64,000 bases of DNA from M3007 sp044226205. Its GTDB lineage: Bacteria; Bacteroidota; Bacteroidia; Chitinophagales; Saprospiraceae. The DNA is taken from assembly GCA_044226205.1 (NCBI GenBank), contig JBGAHL010000018.1:1-64000 (forward strand). Reading direction: 5' to 3'. Position numbers and translations under genes: made by a program. This document shows, one piece after another, positions 53,201 to 60,113 of the stretch. Position 1 is the stretch's first letter, and each line of letters begins with the position of its first letter. A model generated the notes under the pieces. It ran no database searches and was not told where the DNA came from. It worked only from the letters and a program-made list of their open reading frames with translations.

Positions 53201-55512
53201 GCATCGTCAGAAGCTTGGGGGAAGGCTTCCTGTAAACCGATTGTCCTACTGTTCGCGTCGTTCGGGAGATCGAACAAGGTGTTGGTAAGCGACATACCAT
53301 GCGGTCTCAAAAGGGAAGGTGAGTTGCCGAGCTGGGTCAGGGTATCTCTTTCCGTTTGCTCTTGGCTTCTGATCCGTGCGATGTCACTTTGAACCCTCCG
53401 AATGACCTCGTCAAGTGGTGTAGGTGCGGCGCCTTGGGCCTGCGGGATAACTGATAAGAGCGCCTGATTGATCAGAATGGCCCTTCTCCCCAATTCGCCG
53501 ATTTGAGCGCCTGTCCGCGCCCGGATTTCTCGCTCCTGCGCACCCGAAAATTCTCCCCGCAACCTGACTAACAAATCTAAAGTAGCCTCCAGGTCCAGTT
53601 GAAGTATCCGGTAAGGATTTTGTATTATTTGTACGATGTCAACGATGTCGTCAATAATATGCCCTTCCGCTTCATTGGCTGCCGACACCAAATCAAGTGG
53701 CGCGCCCGGTAATTCTCCGAGTAAGGCAGTGGCAAAATGTCGTGAAATGGTCGATAGAATATAGTTGATGGGGACATTGATCTGAAGGTCGGGAAAGTTT
53801 CCAAGGCTGGTTACCGCGAATATTCGGTTCAAATAGATCAAGGCCATGTGGTATCCGATCATTCCGTCGAAATAGTCCGTCAAACTGTCGTTTGAAATAA
53901 ACTCGATTTTTTCCTCAAACGTTTCTAAAGGCTCATTGGGCATTACTACCAGGAGAGCGGAGCTGATTTCGCCATTGAGGTCCCACTGTTCGGTTCGTAG
54001 AGCCAGTGTCAGATGATTAAAAATAGATTGTTGTAATTCCGCAAGGGTTCTTTCATGGTTGTCCAGGCATTCCTGGGTCGTGGAACAACTGCGCTGGAGA
54101 GTGTCCTTTATCAGATTTTGCCTTAATTTGGGCGATCGCGGCTGATCTCCTTGAGCCATTCCAGGGTCAATAATTCCTGAATCGATACGCTCGTTGTTTT
54201 TTAACGCCATGGCCGCGAGGGGTTGGGCCCGGTTTAACTGCTGATCTCCCCTATTTGTCTGTGCACTCGACATGGAAAGCTCAGTTCCCGCTGTTTTGAC
54301 TATTGAATATTGACCAGTTTCGGAATAACTTGTCTGAATGGCTAGACTCTGCGAAGTCGCTATTTCAGCGCTGCTATTGGATTTGCATTGGACGAGTTCT
54401 TTTTCCGCCGGTTTTTGCCGGATAGACGGCTCTCCAGAACCCGATTCAGACCGGTTTTCATCTTCGCCGTCGCTTCCCAAAACGGGTGTTTTCAGGATTT
54501 TTTCCTCCTCTCCCTGCATTTCCTCCTCCTCTTTCTTTTGTAGGGTTTCCTCTTCTTCACAGGCCACACATTTGGGTTGTATGAGGTGTGCTGTGCGTTG
54601 AGCCCTCGGGGTAAGGTTAGTCAATTCTTTTTCGACCGGCGCTGCTGTCATGCGCTGCAACGGTTTTGAATAGCCCTGCTGCCCCACATGCACCAACTCA
54701 TGCGCCAGCAACCGATCCCCTTCCTCCGTCCCAGGCTGAAACTTTCCCGCCCCGAAATACACGTCGCTCCCATGCGTAAACGCCTGCGCGCCCAGATCGC
54801 GGTTCAGTTGCACGGCCCGACTGTCGGTATGTACCCGCACGCCCGACAAATCGGCGCCCAGGGCCCCGCCCATCGAGTTTTGCACGGTTGCGGGCAGGGG
54901 CGAGCCGCCGCCTTTGGAGGCGCTTAGTCGGCTGGATACGTCGGGCGAAGCGGTCATTTCGCCGCCACCGGAAGGTTTGCGCTGCACAGCTTCCTGCTCT
55001 TCTTTTTCACAAGCCGCGCATTTGCGCTGTATCATCGGGCCGGGCGGCTGCACGCCGGGCGACGACTCCTCGTCGCCGTTGCTTTCGAAAATCGGTTTTC
55101 GCTGTATGCCGCCTTGCAGTTCCTCGGGTTTTTCCTCTTCCTTTTTTTGCAGTTTTTCTTCTTCCTCGCAAGCCGCGCATTTGCGTTGAACGCTCATGGG
55201 CATCCGCTGAATGACCAACGGTTTTTCCTGGATCATTTTGTCCTTCCGCATGCGATCGTCCGCCGTGCCGGCCGGGTCGTTGTCGGCGGCCGACATGCGT
55301 TGCACGACCTGCTCCGCCACGGCATCGGCCTCGCGCTCGTAGGGGTCATCGGGGGCGCCAATGGTGAGTTTGGCTTGAATGAAAGGGGCAGGGCCGAAGA
55401 ACGCAGGCTCCGTCTGCTCGGCCGACAAGCTTGCCTGGGCTGGCCGGCCAAAGAAGGGCTGGCTGCCATGCGTTTTGGCGGGCGTAGTGGTTGGAGCAGT
55501 GGTCTGTTTCAT
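50203..55512 (-). CDS. Large DUF4157 eCIS effector with C-terminal HNH-nuclease-like domain
   Basis: 1769 residues. The N-terminus has a leader (FFGPAPFIQAKLTI), the GAPDDPYEREADAVAEQVVQ segment (51-70), three KCxACE(E/K)E cysteine pairs (near 111, 164 and 313) among Glu/Lys-rich linkers, and the DUF4157 core with HELVH at 271-275. A very long helical middle follows (about 400-1600). The end carries GELHVDHIVPLRDIVDMP then VANHRANLRAVDAGANLSRQ (from residue 1673), an HNH-type pattern: His-x-Asp-His, then Asn/His, then Asn. Such a module at the C-terminus of a polymorphic toxin is typically a DNase. Delivery by the eCIS is inferred from DUF4157 and location. The base composition falls sharply downstream of the DUF4157 part. 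It overlaps parA-like by four bases. Confidence 0.82.
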   Translation of the reverse strand: MKQTTAPTTTPAKTHGSQPFFGRPAQASLSAEQTEPAFFGPAPFIQAKLTIGAPDDPYEREADAVAEQVVQRMSAADNDPAGTADDRMRKDKMIQEKPLVIQRMPMSVQRKCAACEEEEKLQKKEEEKPEELQGGIQRKPIFESNGDEESSPGVQPPGPMIQRKCAACEKEEQEAVQRKPSGGGEMTASPDVSSRLSASKGGGSPLPATVQNSMGGALGADLSGVRVHTDSRAVQLNRDLGAQAFTHGSDVYFGAGKFQPGTEEGDRLLAHELVHVGQQGYSKPLQRMTAAPVEKELTNLTPRAQRTAHLIQPKCVACEEEETLQKKEEEEMQGEEEKILKTPVLGSDGEDENRSESGSGEPSIRQKPAEKELVQCKSNSSAEIATSQSLAIQTSYSETGQYSIVKTAGTELSMSSAQTNRGDQQLNRAQPLAAMALKNNERIDSGIIDPGMAQGDQPRSPKLRQNLIKDTLQRSCSTTQECLDNHERTLAELQQSIFNHLTLALRTEQWDLNGEISSALLVVMPNEPLETFEEKIEFISNDSLTDYFDGMIGYHMALIYLNRIFAVTSLGNFPDLQINVPINYILSTISRHFATALLGELPGAPLDLVSAANEAEGHIIDDIVDIVQIIQNPYRILQLDLEATLDLLVRLRGEFSGAQEREIRARTGAQIGELGRRAILINQALLSVIPQAQGAAPTPLDEVIRRVQSDIARIRSQEQTERDTLTQLGNSPSLLRPHGMSLTNTLFDLPNDANSRTIGLQEAFPQASDDASNRFMSDLDARIQQQMADLASLHNTIIPQSPSYNLAEFNQVFSRWFSFFSLQEEQQHPSMQFFMGMMGQPYQLMGSGALSGPSAVTGALGRAFLMNHFANLMQNVLGHPNTQFLSNLPTPSRVGAVRGTAQSPLYEFGEMYPTPNRRGVVSSEAGSREEFARPREQDTATRFSGVAGLPQDQQSAGAVQAGIATSEAAIFGLRTVEAAEGWSYLIDVYDIYDINHQTVLSREHRVISPEVSRYIMAYQQHRQTIGSTHQPTFDGRSIGEPAMQARGVEGAQANAVDIYLRGVSPTSASSRARSLQQTRATAREQMGGTPSIAMTSTDRLFRDFDLYFDGFYEARQEPEYRLATIFHIANVQFGIAADIINLLNPENIAKMLAEALRVSFIRYGLELFGPVGSVVSTAYGSYLSAQGVSDLAAIVSIAEFLRSASQISSFNGARAWSYMTPAIVSDMSELFEDLVTTPVTRGFEHFTREQPRTPRELADMVRNSPLMEHPETRLRLLEGIDSRIRELEAQGALTNRTDPEYDALIHFRDELLLRSSSQQSRLESNPDMELPGRRLRSEDTDRFEAGRVRTEAERTALHQAMASHPDVPLIENPTLHGNSVRVYYQNGRLRMEVGPLADASHVQAHLNTVRHLKRYQGVVGSIRRLIERVGGKLRLLPPDYGTRGFEARQELEKLNSIMTDLQAKQALIDQRAERLSSDSARAANEAELHDIDLEIDSIRSQIEIHTRDLNSYEQGRGFIAADDLRDAQRRGHAIEQEIASIREQIDISRQNASELPGIIEKLRQERRPGQRVINLDALSPREREVLQDVFHDVDIETMTLAEVQQGRIRPRSEEQRLLDREQRAITNLRDSMRPLYDRVRAASPGPSVRDQVLRSAGGNDQVSGARPPSGELHVDHIVPLRDIVDMPGFRDLNWEDQTAVANHRANLRAVDAGANLSRQDRSWADQFSARATYSQEALQTIIQTETRLRQELQVEITRRLTASGRRASQ

Positions 55513-56297
55513 TTGGGCGCCTTTTTCATGCGGTCAATCAATTCAGCGGCGAGGAACTGGTAGTCCCGTGCGCCGTTGGAGCGTTCGTCGTGGGTGAAAA
55601 TGTCGGTTCCAAGTTCCTGGGCCTTCGCCAGGGCGATATTGCTGCGGATGCGGGTGTGAAAAACCTTGCCGGGGTAGGCGCCTTCGAGTTGTTGCAACAC
55701 CTCGCGGTTCATGGTTTTGCGCTCGTCGTAGCGGGTGAGCACGATGCCCAGCAGTTCGATGTCGGCATTTAGTTGCTTTTTTACCCTTGCCAGGGTGAAA
55801 TCATGGAAACTCTTTACCCCTTTTAACGGCAAAAACTCGGCTTGCAAGGGCATGAGCACGTAGCGGCTCATGGCCAATGCATTGACAGTGAGCATGCCCA
55901 CCGCGGGCGGACAATCGATAAAAATCAGGTCGTACTTCGCCAAGGCGGGGGCCAGAATACGGCCCAGCAAGCGTTCCCGTCCGAAAACACTCACCAACTC
56001 GACCTCCGACATGGCCAGTTCGAGCGCGGCGGGCAAAAGGTCGAATCCTTCGCGGATGCAGATCAGGGCCTGCGTGTAGTCGGTGTCCTGTCCGGCGCCT
56101 TCGTCGCGTAGCAGCTGGTACATGGTGATGCCCTGCGGCTCGCCATAGCCCAGCGACTGGGTCAGGTTGGCCTGCGGATCGAGGTCGACCAGCAGCACTT
56201 TTTTCCCTTCCCGGTGCAGGGCAGCGGCGAGATTAAGCGCGGTCGTGGTTTTGCCCGAACCGCCTTTCTGGATCGCGACGGAGACGACGGTAGCCAT
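55509..56297 (-). CDS. ParA/MinD-type ATPase within the eCIS operon
   Basis: 262 residues. Deviant Walker A KGGSGKTT (11-18), VLLVDLDPQANLTQSLG, DLIFIDCPPAVGMLTVNALA, and ADIELLGIVLTRYDERKTMN are those of the chromosome/plasmid partition ParA family. There is no ParB or parS next to it. Here it sits one base from the haloperoxidase-like gene and overlaps the effector gene by four bases, so it is firmly in this operon. ParA-like ATPases position large protein assemblies as well as DNA, and a role in placing the injection particles in the cell is possible but not shown. Confidence 0.88.
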   Translation of the reverse strand: MATVVSVAIQKGGSGKTTTALNLAAALHREGKKVLLVDLDPQANLTQSLGYGEPQGITMYQLLRDEGAGQDTDYTQALICIREGFDLLPAALELAMSEVELVSVFGRERLLGRILAPALAKYDLIFIDCPPAVGMLTVNALAMSRYVLMPLQAEFLPLKGVKSFHDFTLARVKKQLNADIELLGIVLTRYDERKTMNREVLQQLEGAYPGKVFHTRIRSNIALAKAQELGTDIFTHDERSNGARDYQFLAAELIDRMKKAPK

Positions 56298-56298
56298 G

Positions 56299-57720
56299 TT
56301 ATTTCAGGGGTTTGCCGTTGAAATAGACACATATCTTGTTCCAGACACATTCGGCTACCTTGCCGCCGAGCAAACGCCCCTGCTCGTCGCCATCCTCGAA
56401 ATGGATGCCGCCGATGCGGCGCGAATAACCCGCCTGTAGGGAGGCTTCGGAGAATTTGGACCAGTACAAAGTGACGTCGGTTTTGGGCGTATTGCCCGGC
56501 TCGATGATAGATGAACCTTTTTCAAGCATCATCTGGCCGCCAAACCGGTCGCTACCCGTGTACAATTCAAGGATGCAGGCCGCCGCACTGCTGAAAGTGC
56601 TGTGACCCGAGACAAATTCGGGAAACGCGGGCGTCACCAGCGACATGGGCTGGTAGGGCAGCCAGCCGGCGCCGTCTTTGTTTTGCGTACCCTGGTTCGG
56701 GCCCGCCCAGCAGTCGATAAACTTCCCGTTGAAGGCCAGTCGAATAGCCGTGATCGGGCGCACCGTGTCGAACTTGCGTTTGGCATCCCAGGCAGCTATG
56801 GAGGCATCGTACAGGGCATTGGTCAGTGCAAAAAACATCATGACATCCTGCCAGTCGGCGTGTTTGTCGCGGCGAGACACGAATTGCGCAATATCGCACC
56901 AGATGCCCGGCGGCGTGATGGTGCCCGGGCCGCCGAGCCAGAACTCACAGATCATTTTTTGTTCGTCGGTCAGGCCGGCAGACAGATGGATCAATTCATC
57001 CATTTGACGGGCAAAATCGGCATCGCCAGGGCCGGCCGGGCCTTGTTCGGGCCGAAACTGCCAGGGGTGTTCGAGGGCAAATGGTTTGACCAGCCCCCAT
57101 TGCGGCAGCAGAAAATTTTTGACCTCTCCGTCGATCACAAGCGGTTGCCAAAGCTTGGGGTATGGCGGGCGGTAACGCGGCGGAAACGGCGCCGGGGCTG
57201 CAATCGGAGGGTTGGAGGCCTCGTACCTCGTGTAGTCGGCGTAGGTCGGAAGCCGAAGCGTGGCGTGCGAATTGGACCCGTCGCCAAAATGCCGGTCGAG
57301 TTCCATTCTTGCGCACAGGTTGCCAATCCCTTCGGGGCAGGAAATGTCGAACGTCGTGTTGTCCGGATCATAACCCAGGTCGGTCATAAACAGACGGGTT
57401 TCATCCTTGTCCTCCGGGGGCAAAAGCAGCCAGGCGAGCTCGACAAGGACGCGATAGGCCGCGTAACTGTATGCTTTTTGCCAGTTTTCGGGCGTATGCT
57501 CGTTGGCCGGGCGGCGCAGCCGGGAGTAGGTCGCGGTGCTTACCGCACAATCGTCGTAGGCCGTCCAGGCATTGTACATGGCGGTGTGAATCATGCTGAG
57601 CACTCGGGCGGCCACGGGCGGCGAAGTGCGGGTCGCAGCGATGGCGTCGAGGGCAAACTGGTTCCATTTGGAAGCCACCGTATCGGTATCGAGAATGGGA
57701 AATGCTTGTTTGTTTTTCAT
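56299..57720 (-). CDS. Vanadium-dependent haloperoxidase-like (PAP2 superfamily) protein
   Basis: 473 residues. The vanadate/phosphate-binding residues of the haloperoxidase family are in place: Lys in KRKFDTVRPITAIR with Arg321-Pro322, SGHSTFSSAA (371-380, SGH motif), and GYSRRIGGIHFEDG with Arg434 or Arg435 and His440. The N-terminal half is helical (SMIHTAMYNAWTAYDD). Enzymes of this fold oxidise halide with peroxide, or act as phosphatases. No signal peptide is visible. The gene is inside the eCIS run, one base from the ParA gene, so it may be cargo or accessory; this is unusual and I cannot say which. Confidence 0.85.
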   Translation of the reverse strand: MKNKQAFPILDTDTVASKWNQFALDAIAATRTSPPVAARVLSMIHTAMYNAWTAYDDCAVSTATYSRLRRPANEHTPENWQKAYSYAAYRVLVELAWLLLPPEDKDETRLFMTDLGYDPDNTTFDISCPEGIGNLCARMELDRHFGDGSNSHATLRLPTYADYTRYEASNPPIAAPAPFPPRYRPPYPKLWQPLVIDGEVKNFLLPQWGLVKPFALEHPWQFRPEQGPAGPGDADFARQMDELIHLSAGLTDEQKMICEFWLGGPGTITPPGIWCDIAQFVSRRDKHADWQDVMMFFALTNALYDASIAAWDAKRKFDTVRPITAIRLAFNGKFIDCWAGPNQGTQNKDGAGWLPYQPMSLVTPAFPEFVSGHSTFSSAAACILELYTGSDRFGGQMMLEKGSSIIEPGNTPKTDVTLYWSKFSEASLQAGYSRRIGGIHFEDGDEQGRLLGGKVAECVWNKICVYFNGKPLK

Positions 57721-57767
57721 GATGGCTGGATTTTGGCAAAGTGTATCGGGTGGTTTTTATCAAGGGA

Positions 57768-58481
57768 TCAGATCAGCGAGTTGCCTTCTTCGCTCAACCA
57801 ATCGGGGCAATATTCAACAATCAAATAGCTGAGATACATCAGCAGGGGAATCCAGTGCAGCCGCCGGTCAAAGCCTTTTTCGCGCAGTAAGTCAAAGATT
57901 TTCAAGACTTTGTAATCGTTGTCGGGGTAAGGAGTCGGGTCGCCGGGCAGGGGTTTGGGCGGCAGGGCGTTGATCTCGTTTTTTTGCCTGCTGATCAGTT
58001 CCCTGAATTCTTCCAGAAACCCGTTGAACAGTTGCCAGCCGGGCGTAAGCGTCCAGTTTTGACAAATGCGGTTGTTGTTCAACTCATGCAAATCAAAGTC
58101 GTTCTGGTTGGCTTCGTGTGCATAGGAGGGGAGCGGCGGGTTGAAAGCGATCTGGACCGCGGGATCGAAATCGCCGGGTGGCACAGGCGCCGCCGGCCGC
58201 ATCGACCAGTATAATTCGGGCCCGAAACGCTCCCAAAACCAGCGGTCTTTATCCAGTCCTTTCATATAAATTTTGATAAATCGTTCGGCGGCCTGACTGG
58301 CGAAGCCTCCCGCGGCCAGGTATTCGGCCAGGTCTTTGCAAAGCACCGTGATGCCCGCGACAATCAGCTTGCTGTCGAAGGTCTGGATCTTGTCGAGCAG
58401 CGATCGGTAAGGGTGTAATTTGGCTTTTTTCTTGTCGTCCATGGCAGGAGCGTATTTTCGGTTAATGAAAGTTTTTACCAT
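57768..58481 (-). CDS. Unknown protein between tape-measure and haloperoxidase genes
   Basis: 237 residues (224 if it starts at the second methionine, 58442). I recognise no family. It has no signal peptide and no membrane helix; a helical N-terminal half (LLDKIQTFDSKLIVAGITVL) precedes an aromatic/Pro-rich section (RPAAPVPPGDFDPAVQIAFN) and an aromatic C-terminus (RRLHWIPLLMYLSYLIVEYC). Its ATG overlaps the stop of the tape-measure-type gene (ATGGTAA), suggesting translational coupling and a common function in the particle. A structural or chaperone role is possible. Confidence 0.6.
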   Translation of the reverse strand: MVKTFINRKYAPAMDDKKKAKLHPYRSLLDKIQTFDSKLIVAGITVLCKDLAEYLAAGGFASQAAERFIKIYMKGLDKDRWFWERFGPELYWSMRPAAPVPPGDFDPAVQIAFNPPLPSYAHEANQNDFDLHELNNNRICQNWTLTPGWQLFNGFLEEFRELISRQKNEINALPPKPLPGDPTPYPDNDYKVLKIFDLLREKGFDRRLHWIPLLMYLSYLIVEYCPDWLSEEGNSLI

Positions 58482-60091
58482 TCGACCCGCAGGGGGTCTT
58501 TCATCCAGGGTAATTTGATCACGTTGAATCCGAAAGGCGAGCGGTCGATCAGGATGTCGATGGTTTGCCTTTCAACCTGCAAGCGCCAGCCGTTGTCGGC
58601 CAGGTGTAGCCGGCCGTTTCGCTGGAGGAATCCTTCCCGCAGGCCTTCGGAAGAGGTGTTACCCAGGGCTTCCCAATGCCCGATCATGGCTTGCAGCAAC
58701 GACTCGGCTTCTGCTGTTTCGGAGGGGGCAAGCGGCGTAAACAATTCAAGCGGTCTGCCCGCAGGAATGCCGCACAACACTTTTGGCAACAACAGGAGAT
58801 ATTCGGGCGCCTCGGTTTCGCCTGTGGCCAGAAAATGGATCAGCAGGGCCGCTTTGTTTTGCGCCTCGGCGTCGCGGAATTGCCGGTCGGGTTTCAGCAG
58901 ATCCAGGTTGTTGAAAAAACGGCTCAGATAACCATTGGCCAGCACGATGCCTGCATTGGCGACAAACCAGGCTTCCTCTTTGTCGGGCAAAACGGACGAT
59001 TGTTCAGGCCTTGGCTGAAACAACAACGCTGGATCGGGAACGGGCCCTTTGCCCTCGTTTTGCGGCGCTGCTTCCGAAGAAAATACGTTGCCGGTTTTCC
59101 CGGAATCCGCTTTTGCAATGGGCTGAGGGGCCGGTTGCCCGGGCGCAGCATCGGCTGCCTGGTTGCCTTCTTCGGCCTTTTTAGCGTTTTGATTATCAGG
59201 GCTTTTTGAAAAATCCTGCACTTGCTTTTTAGCGCCTGCCACGATGTTTAAACCGGGCCATATCCTGCGCAGCACGGGGAAATCTTTCGATTTGCGGCCT
59301 TTCAACACCGGCAACCACGCGAGCAAAATTTCGGGCGAAAAACGATAGCGCAGGAAAGCGGACAGGAGCGTTTCCATGGGCGGCCCTCCTTGTACATGCA
59401 AATCGTTGGCAAACACCCATTTCCACAATTGTTGCCTCGTTTGGGCAACAGCCGGCATCGGCACAGGACTTTTTTTCCGAATTGCAGCGCCTGAACTGGA
59501 CAGGACGGTGAGTTCGTGAATCAATTTTTGAACAGGGGCATGGCTGCGGCCTGTCAGCAATGTCGCTACGGCTTCCAAAAAGTCATCGCCGTGTTGCAGC
59601 ACCAGCCGATCGAGCGCAGGCGAAGCGCCCAGAAGCAGTTTGCGCAGGCGGGTCGCCGCGGCGGCTTCCAGCCCAAGTTGTTCCAGGACCTTTGCCGGCC
59701 AGCCTGCGGGCAGCCTGTTTTCGGCATACCAGGGCAAAACGCCGCATTCGAGGAAATACAACCATTGCAGGAACACGGAATTGAAAGCGTCGCCCGCCGG
59801 GGCCGTACCCGCGTCGCGCAATGCGCGCTGAATGGCTTCTTCAACCGCGCTGACCAGTTTGTGAAGCGTAGCCTCCGTATCGATCTGATCCGCCTGTAAA
59901 AACCCTAGGTCCACCTCCAGCCGCTCGATGCGCAAAACCTTGTCCGGGGGGGCGATTCGGTCGAACAATCGTTCGAGCGCCGGCGCCGCCTCTTCCTGAA
60001 AAAACCGGCTCAGCCGCTGTTGCGTGCCGAATGCCTCCCGGGTGGAGCCCAGGTGCAGATCAAAAATTTGCCGGACAATGAGGTGACGCAT
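58475..60091 (-). CDS. Contractile injection system tape-measure family protein
   Basis: 538 residues of the family annotated as contractile injection system tape measure protein, found in eCIS loci of Bacteroidota. The N-terminal section is characteristic: HLIVRQIFDLHLGSTREAFG, LSRFFQEEAAPALERLFDRI, VLRIERLEVDLGFLQADQID. The C-terminal section is too: AEAESLLQAMIGHWEALGNT, LQVERQTIDILIDRSPFGFN, IKLPWMKDPLRVEW. Between them is a variable Ala/Leu-rich region and a low-complexity linker (about 290-360). The family name reflects locus context; whether it sets tail length is not established. It is 22 bases downstream of the large cysteine-rich gene. Confidence 0.88.
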   Translation of the reverse strand: MRHLIVRQIFDLHLGSTREAFGTQQRLSRFFQEEAAPALERLFDRIAPPDKVLRIERLEVDLGFLQADQIDTEATLHKLVSAVEEAIQRALRDAGTAPAGDAFNSVFLQWLYFLECGVLPWYAENRLPAGWPAKVLEQLGLEAAAATRLRKLLLGASPALDRLVLQHGDDFLEAVATLLTGRSHAPVQKLIHELTVLSSSGAAIRKKSPVPMPAVAQTRQQLWKWVFANDLHVQGGPPMETLLSAFLRYRFSPEILLAWLPVLKGRKSKDFPVLRRIWPGLNIVAGAKKQVQDFSKSPDNQNAKKAEEGNQAADAAPGQPAPQPIAKADSGKTGNVFSSEAAPQNEGKGPVPDPALLFQPRPEQSSVLPDKEEAWFVANAGIVLANGYLSRFFNNLDLLKPDRQFRDAEAQNKAALLIHFLATGETEAPEYLLLLPKVLCGIPAGRPLELFTPLAPSETAEAESLLQAMIGHWEALGNTSSEGLREGFLQRNGRLHLADNGWRLQVERQTIDILIDRSPFGFNVIKLPWMKDPLRVEW

Positions 60092-60113
60092 GGCGAAAAC
60101 GGGTTAAGGGGTT

